From contig NZ_VEEP01000010.1 in the NCBI RefSeq assembly GCF_007678455.1, positions 148,858 through 212,857 on the forward strand: a stretch of 64,000 nt of DNA, written 5' to 3'. Positions 10,590 to 18,113 of the stretch are shown one piece after another. The DNA is from Cytobacillus oceanisediminis 2691. Lineage in GTDB: Bacteria > Bacillota > Bacilli > Bacillales > Cytobacillaceae. Under the pieces are notes generated by a model. The model was not told the DNA's origin. It saw nothing but the letters and a program-made list of their open reading frames with translations, and did not search any database. Within the stretch, counting starts at the first letter, position 1; every line of letters starts with the position of its first letter. A program made the translations under genes and the position numbers.

Positions 10590-11141
10590 TTACAGGCTCT
10601 TCATTCTGTATTCTTTTGGGGTCAACCCAGTTCTTTCTTTAAAACTTTTATAAAAGTTAGACATGCTTTTAACTCCTACTTTAAGCGCAACTTCAGTAAT
10701 TTCTATGTCAGCATGTGTCAAAAGTCTGGTTGCTTCTTCCATTCTTAACTCAATAATATATTCAGATATGGTCATACCATAATAATGTTTAAATAATCTA
10801 GCTAGATGATTATTGCTTACACCAAGCTTTTCGGCTATTTTTTTACGATTAAGAGGCTCGTTATAGCTGCTAATAATTATTTCTTTTGCCCTTTCTATTA
10901 ATTCTTTATTAGGTTCATACGTTGTTCCATTAAGATCAGGCCTGCACATTTTGCATGGCCTAAATCCATCTTTCAGTGCATCCTCTATATAATCAAAGAA
11001 AATAATGTTCTTTTTCAAAGGTGTCTTGGCCCTACAGGATGGTCTGCAAAAGATTCCAGTTGTTATGACTGCATAATAAAACAATCCATCATATAAATGA
11101 TTACAGGCACTAACTGCTTTCCATTTTTCTTCGCTTGTAAT
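10590..11141 (-). CDS. adaA: AdaA-type methylphosphotriester sensor/AraC regulator, apparent ATT start
   Basis: The Ada zinc domain is complete: KWKAVSACNHLYDGLFYYAV, then TTGIFCRPSCRAKTP and GFRPCKMCRP, which supplies four zinc Cys including the methyl-accepting one. An AraC-type double helix-turn-helix follows (IAEKLGVSNNHLARLFKHYY; EVALKVGVKSMSNFYKSFKE). In B. subtilis AdaA takes methyl groups from DNA phosphotriesters and activates the ada operon. The conserved N-terminus extends upstream of the first conventional start (TTG, 11084). Between the in-frame stop at 11150-11148 and that TTG no ATG, GTG or TTG exists. An ATT at 11141 follows AGAGGTGA by 6 bases and gives 183 residues. Either ATT is used or the start codon has been lost. 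Confidence 0.75.
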   Translation of the reverse strand: MTSEEKWKAVSACNHLYDGLFYYAVITTGIFCRPSCRAKTPLKKNIIFFDYIEDALKDGFRPCKMCRPDLNGTTYEPNKELIERAKEIIISSYNEPLNRKKIAEKLGVSNNHLARLFKHYYGMTISEYIIELRMEEATRLLTHADIEITEVALKVGVKSMSNFYKSFKERTGLTPKEYRMKSL

Positions 11142-11322
11142 AGACCCTCACCTCTCTATCTCACTTCTATTGTAATTATATATCTACATGTTCAAAAATT
11201 TCTTCCTGTTTTTCACCAACATATTCTCTCTCGAGCATGGCTGTTCTTAATTCGAATTTTATTGAAATGCCATCGCAAATATCCTAGTTTCTTCCTCATA
11301 GCAAGATTCTACAAAACAAAAT

Positions 11323-11345
11323 CCCCCAAACCAACAGTCTGAGGG
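11323..11345 (-). terminator. Weak terminator-like hairpin after the DMT transporter
   Basis: On the minus strand CCCTCA (11345-11340) pairs with TGGGGG (11328-11323), followed by ATTTTGTTTTG. Confidence 0.5.
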
Positions 11346-11399
11346 AACATAAAACATACTTTAATTTTTTAATTTAAAGGCTTAAAACCTTTGATACCA

Positions 11400-11465
11400 A
11401 ACTATTTTAACTCTATTTGCGCAACACACTCTACAATCATTGATTGAATGGCAACACTTTAAGTT
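11400..11465 (-). repeat. Decayed rlmCD 3'-end copy E
   Basis: Reading leftwards, a frame gives MIVECVAQIELK and a stop, matching the RumA-type C-terminus (THVECVAQLILK). It sits just after the DMT transporter gene. Confidence 0.6.
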
Positions 11466-11496
11466 TTTAAAACCCCTTTATAGGAATATGTGATGT

Positions 11497-12411
11497 CTAC
11501 ATTTCATGGGCTAGTATTTCTTTATTAAAAGATTTACACTTCCCTTTGTCACTCTTAATATTTCCACTTACAATCCCAATTAAAATGAGTAATACTCCCA
11601 CCCACTGAGTCCAGCTTATATGCTCCAGCAAAACGAATGAAGACAATGTAACGGCTACCGGAAGTTCAGAAGCTACTAATATGGTGCCAAGTCCTGGTCC
11701 AATATGCGGCATTCCAATTGAAAATAAAAGTGGCGGAAGAGCTACTCCAAACAAACCAAGCAGCAGCCCATATGGTGCCAAGTTCGATAACACAGAAACG
11801 TCGAATAGAAATGTTGGCGGATACAATGCAAAAACAACTATTAATGCACCAGTTGAAAGAAGAGCACTTTTTTGCACTGGCGGAATATCCTTCTCGACTG
11901 AACCACTCAAAAAAACCGAAGCAGTAAATGAAACAGCAGCAAGCAATCCCCAAATTCCCCCTTGCCATGAGGGAACACTTCCCTCTTGTAAAACAATATT
12001 TGCTGCTAAAACTGAACCAATTAAGAGAATGGTTATAGAAACAAGCTTTTCTTTGGAAGGCCTTTTCTTATTAAATATCCAATCAAAAACTGTACCAATC
12101 CAGACAAACTGAAATAAAAAAACGATGGCTAATGCAGCATCAAGTCTTTGAAGAGACTGGTAATAAAATAAAGATGTTAAGCCAAATGGAATTCCGGATA
12201 ATAGCAATTTAGATGTTTGAGTAAAAGTAAATTTTATCTTTTTAGTAAATAGGAAAATGATCCAAATCAATACTGCTCCAAAAAAATATTGTCCACCTGT
12301 AACCTCAGGTGTTGAAAGGTTAGCTGAGTATGCAAATTTGACAAATGTTGATAATACTCCATAACAACTTCCTCCTATAAAAACAATTAATGCATAATGC
12401 CAATGTTTCAA
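11497..12411 (-). CDS. EamA/DMT-family transporter
   Basis: 304 residues from the TTG at 12411, which is 8-9 bases after AAAGGAGGGG; the longer frame from 12465 would include the leader hairpin and is rejected. About ten hydrophobic helices are visible, in the two five-helix EamA halves, with a charged linker near the middle (FNKKRPSKEK). Family members export metabolites or amino acids; the substrate is not evident. A promoter, a 60-90 base leader and a terminator hairpin directly before the ribosome site suggest control by attenuation. The gene is flanked by rlmCD-tail copies E and F. Confidence 0.88.
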   Translation of the reverse strand: MKHWHYALIVFIGGSCYGVLSTFVKFAYSANLSTPEVTGGQYFFGAVLIWIIFLFTKKIKFTFTQTSKLLLSGIPFGLTSLFYYQSLQRLDAALAIVFLFQFVWIGTVFDWIFNKKRPSKEKLVSITILLIGSVLAANIVLQEGSVPSWQGGIWGLLAAVSFTASVFLSGSVEKDIPPVQKSALLSTGALIVVFALYPPTFLFDVSVLSNLAPYGLLLGLFGVALPPLLFSIGMPHIGPGLGTILVASELPVAVTLSSFVLLEHISWTQWVGVLLILIGIVSGNIKSDKGKCKSFNKEILAHEM

Positions 12412-12441
12412 AATCGTCCCCTCCTTTTTTACAAATAAAAA

Positions 12442-12474
12442 GCCACACAACTCCCAAAAAGGCAATTGTGTGGC
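12442..12474 (-). terminator. Leader terminator (attenuator candidate) before the DMT gene
   Basis: GCCACACAA (12442-12450) pairs with TTGTGTGGC (12466-12474), followed on the minus strand by TTTTTATTTG. It sits between the promoter and the ribosome site of the DMT gene, so read-through must be regulated or partial. Confidence 0.75.
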
Positions 12475-12538
12475 GAAAATAGAGTTTCTCTAGAAAAATC
12501 CACAAACTAAAAAAAGTTTTATTATTCAATTCAGTAAA

Positions 12539-12568
12539 AGTATATAATCAGCCAAGTAAAATTGTCAA
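12539..12568 (-). promoter_or_regulatory. Sigma-A promoter of the DMT transporter
   Basis: On the minus strand TTGACA (12568-12563) and TATACT (12544-12539) are separated by 18 bases. A leader of roughly 65 bases precedes the terminator hairpin. It holds a possible small frame from TTG 12529 rich in Phe and Trp codons (NNKTFFSLWIFLEKL). Confidence 0.65.
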
Positions 12569-12602
12569 CAAGTATAATGATGGTAGGATTCTCCGTAACA
12601 TT

Positions 12603-12701
12603 TCATAAAAAAACACACACTCGGCAGCCCAGTTCAGAATACTTTCTAGTCAGCGAAGCACCTAGCCCGCTGCCTGCACCTGAAATAACGACAATAATAA
12701 C
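12603..12701 (-). pseudogene. Fragment of a short-chain dehydrogenase (N-terminal Rossmann motif)
   Basis: Reading leftwards from 12701, 32 codons give VIIVVISGAGSGLGAS then LTRKYSELGCRVCVFL and a stop. SGAGSGLG matches the TGxxxGxG nucleotide-binding motif of SDR enzymes and the rest fits the first alpha helix and second strand. The remainder of the enzyme is missing on both sides, so this is a small relic. Confidence 0.7.
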
Positions 12702-12764
12702 TTCCAATAAAGACGGCGATATTCATATCCATTAAAGCCTCGTTAATCCTTTACAGGACATGTA

Positions 12765-12794
12765 AAGGCAACTCCAGTAAGGGTTAGTTGCCTT
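12765..12794 (-). terminator. Terminator downstream of the S51 peptidase gene
   Basis: AAGGCAACT (12765-12773) pairs with AGTTGCCTT (12786-12794); the 3' arm overlaps the last codons of rlmCD copy F. TTTACATG follows on the minus strand. The stretch 12871-13069 shows no supportable feature. Confidence 0.65.
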
Positions 12795-12870
12795 CTTTTA
12801 AAATGAGTTGTGCCACACACTCCACATGCGTTGAGTGTATGTGGCAACAGTTGAGGTGCCTGGTGAGTTT
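12765..12870 (-). repeat. Decayed rlmCD 3'-end copy F with terminator (best preserved)
   Basis: Positions 12831-12784 encode THVECVAQLILKEGN and a stop on the minus strand, against [15 protein letters not shown] and a stop in the intact gene. THVECV is the standard RumA-family ending, so this copy came from a different allele or species. Further upstream lie TGTTGCCACATAC and ACTCACCAGGCACCT, as in copies A, C and D. The hairpin follows directly. Confidence 0.8.
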
Positions 12871-13069
12871 TTTAATATTTTACGAATATGATCTCCGAAT
12901 ACATCACTGCTAGGTTGTCACCATTCAAGTCGATCAAGTATCAACAAAAACCGAAGTCTTCTATTCTCCGCAACTGTACTTGCACGGAATCTCGATGAAT
13001 ACCTCATTATTGAACTGTAGTACTCGGTGAATTTGGGGGTGCATCCCAGATGCTAGCAGCGTAGTAAGA

Positions 13070-13738
13070 TTATGGCGTAAAAAGTATCCAATTCCCTTCA
13101 GTGACAACTTCGACCTCTCCGTCAATCACTTTGATGGCGGTTTGATCATCAATTGCATATGCCGGCCCCTGCATCCCAGCGGCCCATCTCTCTGCAGCAG
13201 CCATCGTGTTATACGGCAGCATCTCGTGATCCAGATGCGGGAACATTGCAAAATCGACCATACTCAGCGTTTCATCGCCACCGCTCGGCGAAGTCCAGCT
13301 AACGAAGAAGTCCCCAATTCTAGGTGCCATCACCATGCTACCGGCGCTCATCCCCACATAGACTGCGTTGAGTGACGGCAAGAGGTCCGCCAATCCGGAC
13401 TGCTTCATCCAGTAACCCAGGTAGAGGGCGTCGCCTCCCGCGACCAGCAGGACGTCCGTCTCCTGTAACAACGGCACCCAGCGGTCTTCACTAATACTTG
13501 GTAGTGCTGTGAGTTCCAGAATGCCGACAGATTTCCAGCCCAGGTCGACCATAGGATTATCTTCTTTCCCGCTGATGAACTCCCAAGCTTTGACGCCGGG
13601 GCCAACCCAGGGGTGTCCGTACATCGCGGTGGGGATGCACAGGGCGTTAGAGTCGGCGATCGGCTTGTCCAGCATGTCAACCAACGCTTCATGTATACTT
13701 TTGTTATTAATGCCTGCAGATGTAAGCAAAAATTTCAC
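13070..13738 (-). CDS. Peptidase S51 (dipeptidase E-like) family protein, GC-rich
   Basis: 222 residues. The class-I amidotransferase-like fold is indicated by VLLVAGGDALYLG near residue 97 and the nucleophile elbow VYVGMSAGSMVMAPRIGD near residue 128, where Ser lies in GMSAGS. MFPHLDHEM near residue 163 supplies the likely catalytic His. This matches aspartyl dipeptidase/cyanophycinase-type S51 peptidases. Codons are visibly GC-rich (runs such as GCCGGCCCC), unlike the AT-rich surroundings and the rest of the window, which suggests horizontal acquisition. A GGAGGAGTTGA ribosome site precedes the ATG. It is alone on its transcript. Confidence 0.88.
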   Translation of the reverse strand: MKFLLTSAGINNKSIHEALVDMLDKPIADSNALCIPTAMYGHPWVGPGVKAWEFISGKEDNPMVDLGWKSVGILELTALPSISEDRWVPLLQETDVLLVAGGDALYLGYWMKQSGLADLLPSLNAVYVGMSAGSMVMAPRIGDFFVSWTSPSGGDETLSMVDFAMFPHLDHEMLPYNTMAAAERWAAGMQGPAYAIDDQTAIKVIDGEVEVVTEGNWILFTP

Positions 13739-13892
13739 AATTCAACTCCTCCTCTTTGGGTGTGTCTGACCTTTATTTGTTCTGACTTCTAAAATGTGGC
13801 TGCAGACTCTATTAAAACAGTTTTGCCTGGTCAAGAGCCAATCTGAGATTAGGTGACATAGGGACATTTCATCAATAATTTCAAGAATATTC

Positions 13893-13922
13893 TGTACTTA
13901 TTTCAAATAATTAGATTATAAT
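13893..13922 (+). promoter_or_regulatory. Sigma-A promoter of the ABC exporter leader
   Basis: A clear TATAAT (13917-13922) is preceded, 18 bases away, by a poor TGTACT (13893-13898). The leader RNA would begin near 13929 and run about 140 bases to the exporter start. Confidence 0.5.
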
Positions 13923-13952
13923 TTTCTTATCAACCATTAAGGAGGAATTTCA

Positions 13953-14009
13953 ATGAGAAACATCATGAACAAAACCGTACAAACATATAAGGGGGAAACA
14001 CTTCTTTAA
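13953..14009 (+). CDS. Leader peptide of the ABC exporter (18 residues)
   Basis: ATG at 13953 follows AAGGAGGA by 8 bases. The peptide is MRNIMNKTVQTYKGETLL and ends with TAA at 14007-14009, 58 bases before the exporter ATG. Codons 11-14 form the 5' arm of a strong RNA hairpin whose 3' arm can otherwise pair with the exporter ribosome site. This is the architecture of erm-type leader peptides and recalls the leader-controlled bmrB-bmrCD system of B. subtilis. The sequence itself is not a known leader that I recognise. Confidence 0.75.
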   Translation: MRNIMNKTVQTYKGETLL

Positions 14010-14061
14010 TTGTTACGGTGTACTCCCTTATATGTGTTTATTTAAATAACACATAAAGGGG
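13983..14061 (+). promoter_or_regulatory. Leader-peptide attenuator of the ABC exporter
   Basis: Arm 1, ACATATAAGGG (13983-13993, within the leader peptide), pairs perfectly with arm 2, CCCTTATATGT (14025-14035). Arm 2 extended by GT can instead pair with ACACATAAAGGG (14049-14060), which contains the exporter ribosome site AAAGGGG (14055-14061), with one mismatch and one G-U. A third choice pairs ATGTGTT with AACACAT. The mutually exclusive pairings predict that a ribosome finishing the leader leaves the ribosome site hidden, while a ribosome stalled early in the leader frees it. Confidence 0.7.
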
Positions 14062-14067
14062 TAACTC

Positions 14068-15810
14068 ATGGATTCTTCAGTCAAAAAATTTTTCTCTTAT
14101 TATAAACCTTATCAAAAATTGTTTTTGTCCGTATTGGCATGTGCCTTTATCGTCTCCGCCTTGTCTTTGTTGTTTCCACTTCTCGTAAGGTATATTACAA
14201 AGGACGTCCTTGAAGGGAACCTATCAATCGCATTAAATAAAGTGTTTTGGATTGGCGGGCTGATGCTTGTTCTAACCGCAATCCAAAATCTTGCGAATTA
14301 CTTTGTTGACTTTAAAGGACATGAATTAGGCGCTCGCATGGAAAGCGACCTGCGCAGCGAACTGTTTGAGCACATGCAAAAACTCTCTTTCAGTTTTTAC
14401 GATAAAGAAAAAATCGGCAAGCTCATGTCGAGGATTACGAACGACCTGTTGATGCTTTCAGAGCTATACCATCATGCACCTGAAGATTATCTAAAATACC
14501 TGGTTCGTTTAGTCGGGGCGTTTGTCATCTTGTTCTTCATTAATGCCCCCTTGACGATTATTGTATTTTGCTTTTTGCCGTTCTTGGGTTTTTTTATTTT
14601 TCAGCTCAACAAGATTGAAAACAGGATATTAAGAAGAAACAAAGAAAGGATTGCCGACGTAAACGCTCAGGTGGAGGATAGTCTGGCTGGCATCCGCGTT
14701 GTAAAATCGTTCACCAATGAAAAGGTGGAAATTAAGAAGTTTACTCGTGAAAATAACCTCTTCCTTGAAAGCAGGATAGCCTTCTATAAAGCAGAAGCGA
14801 TTTTTTACAATGGGGTACAAACATTTATCCAGCTGATTACGATTGCAGTTATTATTTTCGGCAGTGCCAGTATTGTAAAAAACACACTTGATTTAGCAGA
14901 TTTACTTACTTTTTTGTTGTATATAAATTTTATGCTGGAACCGATTCAAAAAATGGTTCATATGAGCACACAACTCCAGGAAGGCATCACCGGCTTTCAG
15001 CGCTTTATGGAAATTATGAATCTAAAGCCCGCGATCGAAAGCAAACCGAATGCCGTGAGCCTCCAGAAAGTCCTTGGTGAAATTGAATTCAGGCATGTTC
15101 AATTCCGTTATGAAGACCATTTGGATCATGTTTTGGAAAATATGTCGCTTAAAATAAAACCGGGAGAATATGTTGCCTTGGTCGGCCCTTCGGGTGCAGG
15201 AAAAACGACTTTCTGCTCTCTTATCCCCCGCTTTTATGATGTCACTGACGGCAAGGTAATGCTGGACGGAATTGATATCCGTGAAATCGATCTTTATTCA
15301 TTAAGAAAAAACATCGGTATCGTTCAACAGGATATGTACCTGTTTGCAGGAACGGTAATGGAAAATATCCGATACGGGAATCCCAATGCAAGTGATGAGG
15401 AAATTATCTTTGCGGCCCAGTCCGCTAATGCACATGACTTTATCATGAAGCTGCCGAACGGTTACCAATCTGAAATTGGTCAGCGGGGGGTCAGGCTTTC
15501 GGGCGGACAAAAGCAGCGGCTTAGCATTGCCCGCGTGTTCCTTAAGAATCCCCCAATCCTTATCTTGGATGAAGCAACGAGTGCACTAGATAACGAAAGC
15601 GAAAGCATCATTAAGGACTCACTGGAATTGCTCGCAAAAGGGCGAACAACCCTCGTTATTGCTCATCGCCTTTCAACAATTCGGAACGCACAGCGGATTA
15701 TCGTTTTGACTGAGGAGGGTATTGTCGAAGAAGGAACACATGATGTGCTGCTTGAAAAGCATGGAGCATATTCAAACCTCTACTCCAAACAGTTTGAATC
15801 GATATGGTAA
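14068..15810 (+). CDS. ABC exporter, fused membrane and ATPase domains (multidrug type)
   Basis: 580 residues. Six membrane helices lie in residues ~15-310, followed by one nucleotide-binding domain with Walker A GPSGAGKTT near 374, Q-loop at VQQDMYLFAGT, signature LSGGQKQRLSIARV, Walker B LILDEATSALD and H-loop AHRLST. It is a half-transporter of the Sav1866/MsbA type and would work as a homodimer to export hydrophobic compounds or drugs. It is preceded by a promoter, an 18-residue leader peptide and an erm-like attenuator, so induction by ribosome-stalling antibiotics is likely by analogy. A terminator follows. No regulator gene is adjacent. Confidence 0.92.
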   Translation: MDSSVKKFFSYYKPYQKLFLSVLACAFIVSALSLLFPLLVRYITKDVLEGNLSIALNKVFWIGGLMLVLTAIQNLANYFVDFKGHELGARMESDLRSELFEHMQKLSFSFYDKEKIGKLMSRITNDLLMLSELYHHAPEDYLKYLVRLVGAFVILFFINAPLTIIVFCFLPFLGFFIFQLNKIENRILRRNKERIADVNAQVEDSLAGIRVVKSFTNEKVEIKKFTRENNLFLESRIAFYKAEAIFYNGVQTFIQLITIAVIIFGSASIVKNTLDLADLLTFLLYINFMLEPIQKMVHMSTQLQEGITGFQRFMEIMNLKPAIESKPNAVSLQKVLGEIEFRHVQFRYEDHLDHVLENMSLKIKPGEYVALVGPSGAGKTTFCSLIPRFYDVTDGKVMLDGIDIREIDLYSLRKNIGIVQQDMYLFAGTVMENIRYGNPNASDEEIIFAAQSANAHDFIMKLPNGYQSEIGQRGVRLSGGQKQRLSIARVFLKNPPILILDEATSALDNESESIIKDSLELLAKGRTTLVIAHRLSTIRNAQRIIVLTEEGIVEEGTHDVLLEKHGAYSNLYSKQFESIW

Positions 15811-15820
15811 TTTTCTTGTT

Positions 15821-15849
15821 AACTCGGCTCTATAAAAAACGGCCGAGTT
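15821..15849 (+). terminator. Terminator of the ABC exporter
   Basis: AACTCGGC (15821-15828) pairs with GCCGAGTT (15842-15849), followed by TTTTTCC. Confidence 0.85.
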
Positions 15850-15920
15850 TTTTCCAGCTTATAAAGCCTAAGATCTAAAAACGAAAATTTCTTAGTCGGA
15901 ATTCCATTCAACAAACAAAA

Positions 15921-15947
15921 AGACAACGCCCAGAGGGTTAGTTGCCT
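15921..15947 (-). terminator. Terminator-like hairpin overlapping the rlmCD stop
   Basis: AGACAAC (15921-15927) pairs with GTTGCCT (15941-15947) with one mismatch, followed on the minus strand by TTTTTGTTTG. The 3' arm lies in the last codons, the same arrangement as in the decayed copies. Confidence 0.5.
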
Positions 15948-17320
15948 TCTTTCAAAATTATTTTCGCAACAGCTTCACAGTGCGTCGTCTGTGGAAACAT
16001 ATCAACTGGCTGGACTTCAACCGTCATGTACCCGCCATCTTCGAGGATTCGCAAGTCTCTCGCGAGGGTGGCTGGGTTACATGACACATAAACTACTTTC
16101 TTCGGTTTCATGTCGATGATGGTCTGCAGCAGTGCTTCATCGCAGCCTTTGCGTGGCGGGTCAACTACTAATACATCTGCAGAGTTGCCTTCTTCGTACC
16201 ATGCCGGGATGACTTTTTCGGCTTCTCCGACTGCGAATTCAGCGTTTGTGATGCCGTTCAGCTGGGCATTGCGTTTTGCGTCTTCGATGGCTTCGGGAAC
16301 GATTTCCACGCCGAATACTTTTTTTGCTTTTTGCGCTAAAAATAACGAAATTGTGCCAATGCCGCAGTAGGCGTCGATGACAGATTCTTCCCCTGTCAAC
16401 TCGGCGTATTCGAGCGCTTTGTCGTAAAGCACCTTTGTCTGCTCAGGGTTCACCTGATAGAATGATCGCGCTGAGATCGCGAATTTTATGTCACCGATAT
16501 AGTCGTAGATAACTTCACTGCCCCATAATAAGTTCGTTTGATCTCCCATAATTACATTCGTTTTCTTCGAGTTGATGTTATGGACGATTGATTTTACCTT
16601 AGGCAGCTTTGCGATAATCTTTTCAATTAGCTGGTTTTTATGCGGGATTTCATTGGTCCTCGTCACAATAACGACCATCAGCTCCCCAGTTTGGCGTCCA
16701 TAACGCGCCATGATGTGGCGAAGCACCCCTTTATGATTTTCTTCATTATATGGCTGGATTCCCAAATCGCTGGCGATTTCTTTTACTGCCTGGACAGCTT
16801 CGTTAATTTCATGGAGATGCAGCAGGCTTTCATTCGTATCGACAATTTCATGGCTGCGCGGCTTGAAGAAGCCTGCGATCAGCTTGCCATCTTTCTCGCC
16901 AACCGGAACCTGTGCTTTATTCCGATAATGCCACGGGTTGTCCATTCCAAGAATCGGATGCACTACAACATTCTCAAGCTTGCCGATCCGCGTCAGTACC
17001 TGTTTCACCTGGTTTTCCTTATACTTCAGCTGGCCTTCATAGCTGATATGCTGCAGCTGGCAGCCTCCATATTTATGGGCATCCTCTGCCGGACACTCAA
17101 CACGGAAGGTGCTTATTTCAAGAATCTCCATCAGGCGTCCAAAACCGTAGCCCTTGTTCACCTTGGTCACTTTAATTGTTGCCTTTTCGCCAGGGAGTCC
17201 GCCCTGGACGAAAATAGGGTAGCCATCAATTTTGGCCACACCCGCACCGTCATGCGTTAAATCCTCAAATTCTACATCTATATAATCATTCTTTTTAACA
17301 GGGATTGTTTTGCTCATCAT
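15938..17320 (-). CDS. rlmCD: 23S rRNA (uracil-C5)-methyltransferase RlmCD/YefA
   Basis: 460 residues. A TRAM domain occupies about residues 1-65 ([19 protein letters not shown]). Cys residues in [18 protein letters not shown] fit the 4Fe-4S site of RumA-type enzymes. The methyltransferase part contains [27 protein letters not shown] and the catalytic-Cys motif [13 protein letters not shown], and ends [19 protein letters not shown]. In B. subtilis the orthologue makes m5U at 23S rRNA positions 747 and 1939 using S-adenosylmethionine. A GGACTTGA ribosome site precedes ATG-ATG. Six decayed copies of its 3' end lie downstream in the same orientation, which marks this gene end as a recombination hotspot. 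Confidence 0.93.
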   Translation of the reverse strand: MMSKTIPVKKNDYIDVEFEDLTHDGAGVAKIDGYPIFVQGGLPGEKATIKVTKVNKGYGFGRLMEILEISTFRVECPAEDAHKYGGCQLQHISYEGQLKYKENQVKQVLTRIGKLENVVVHPILGMDNPWHYRNKAQVPVGEKDGKLIAGFFKPRSHEIVDTNESLLHLHEINEAVQAVKEIASDLGIQPYNEENHKGVLRHIMARYGRQTGELMVVIVTRTNEIPHKNQLIEKIIAKLPKVKSIVHNINSKKTNVIMGDQTNLLWGSEVIYDYIGDIKFAISARSFYQVNPEQTKVLYDKALEYAELTGEESVIDAYCGIGTISLFLAQKAKKVFGVEIVPEAIEDAKRNAQLNGITNAEFAVGEAEKVIPAWYEEGNSADVLVVDPPRKGCDEALLQTIIDMKPKKVVYVSCNPATLARDLRILEDGGYMTVEVQPVDMFPQTTHCEAVAKIILKEGN

Positions 17321-17465
17321 TTCAAGTCCTTTGCTGTGAATTAGCTAAGTCAGATTTTATCATATTGAAGGAGTGATTGCGAAACGCCGGCCCACAACTT
17401 TCATACTTTGCATTCAGACCAAGACCCATTCGTCACTCATTGATATCAAATTTAACACCTAAGTA

Positions 17466-17503
17466 AAAAAGCACAACGAATGGGAATAGATTCGCTGTGC
17501 TTT
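17466..17503 (-). terminator. Terminator of the Gly/His-rich protein gene
   Basis: AAAAAGCACAACGAAT (17466-17481) pairs with ATTCGCTGTGCTTTT (17489-17503) with one wobble. A/T runs lie on both sides. Confidence 0.85.
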
Positions 17504-17545
17504 TCTTCAGGGTTTACACCTAATCTCTATTGGAAAGTTTTTAAA

Positions 17546-17872
17546 TCAATATCGACCATGCCAATGGCCGCCAAACCACGGCTGATCCCCATGCCATGGT
17601 CCTCCAGGGTAACCGGGACCTCCTCCATGCCAAGGTCCTCCATGCCAATGGTGGTGGTGTCCAAATCCGCCGTGCCACGGCATTCCATGGTATGGACCCC
17701 ATCCTCCATATTGGCCATATCCCGGATAGCCGAATCCGCCACCATAGCCTGGTCCTCCTTGGTAACCGTATCCTCCAGGCTGCATTAACCCAGTTAACGA
17801 TCCCAGTCCACCACCAGCTCCGAAGGTTCTCACCTCTGGTACAAAATGGGCATTCATTGTATCTGTATACAT
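17546..17872 (-). CDS. Gly/His/Tyr/Trp-rich small protein
   Basis: 108 residues, with GAGAGGAG seven to eight bases before the ATG. After a short N-terminal part (MYTDTMNAHFVPEVRTFGAG) the chain becomes Gly-Tyr-Pro rich (GYGYQGGPGYGGGFGYPGYG) and then His-Trp-Gly rich (FGHHHHWHGGPWHGGGPGYP), ending in WHGRY. Twelve or more His suggest metal binding, and the low-complexity aromatic composition recalls spore-coat or structural proteins. No family is recognised. Only the frame given has a ribosome site; overlapping frames on both strands are artefacts of the repetitive codons. It stands alone with its own terminator. Confidence 0.75.
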   Translation of the reverse strand: MYTDTMNAHFVPEVRTFGAGGGLGSLTGLMQPGGYGYQGGPGYGGGFGYPGYGQYGGWGPYHGMPWHGGFGHHHHWHGGPWHGGGPGYPGGPWHGDQPWFGGHWHGRY

Positions 17873-17925
17873 GCAAGCACTCCTCTCAGTGGGTCTTAAA
17901 TATGTTCCCTTTACACCTTATGTAG

Positions 17926-17981
17926 ATTTAGGCAAATCACATAGTGCAATCGCCTAAATTTGTTGGAATTGGGCACTATGT
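17926..17981. other. Interleaved inverted repeats (A-B-A'-B')
   Basis: ATTTAGGC (17926-17933) pairs with GCCTAAAT (17952-17959), and ACATAGTGC (17939-17947) pairs with GCACTATGT (17973-17981). The arms interleave, so as RNA they could form a pseudoknot and as DNA two overlapping operator-like sites. The element lies between divergently transcribed genes. Confidence 0.6.
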
Positions 17982-18113
17982 TGTAATTATGAATTTGCTT
18001 TCTTCCTGCTCCTTACTGAACACGCATTACCTTTTAGGCACTTCCCTATATAGCCGATTTCCTTCATATGAATATAATTGAGTATCCGCACGATGGACTG
18101 GAGGAAATGCAAA

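Noticed and set aside
12412-12568. T-box riboswitch before the DMT gene
   Set aside because: The leader is too short and lacks the conserved T-box sequence.
2077-12870. Functional integrative element in the rlmCD downstream region
   Set aside because: No integrase, relaxase or phage gene is found; only attachment-like tails remain.
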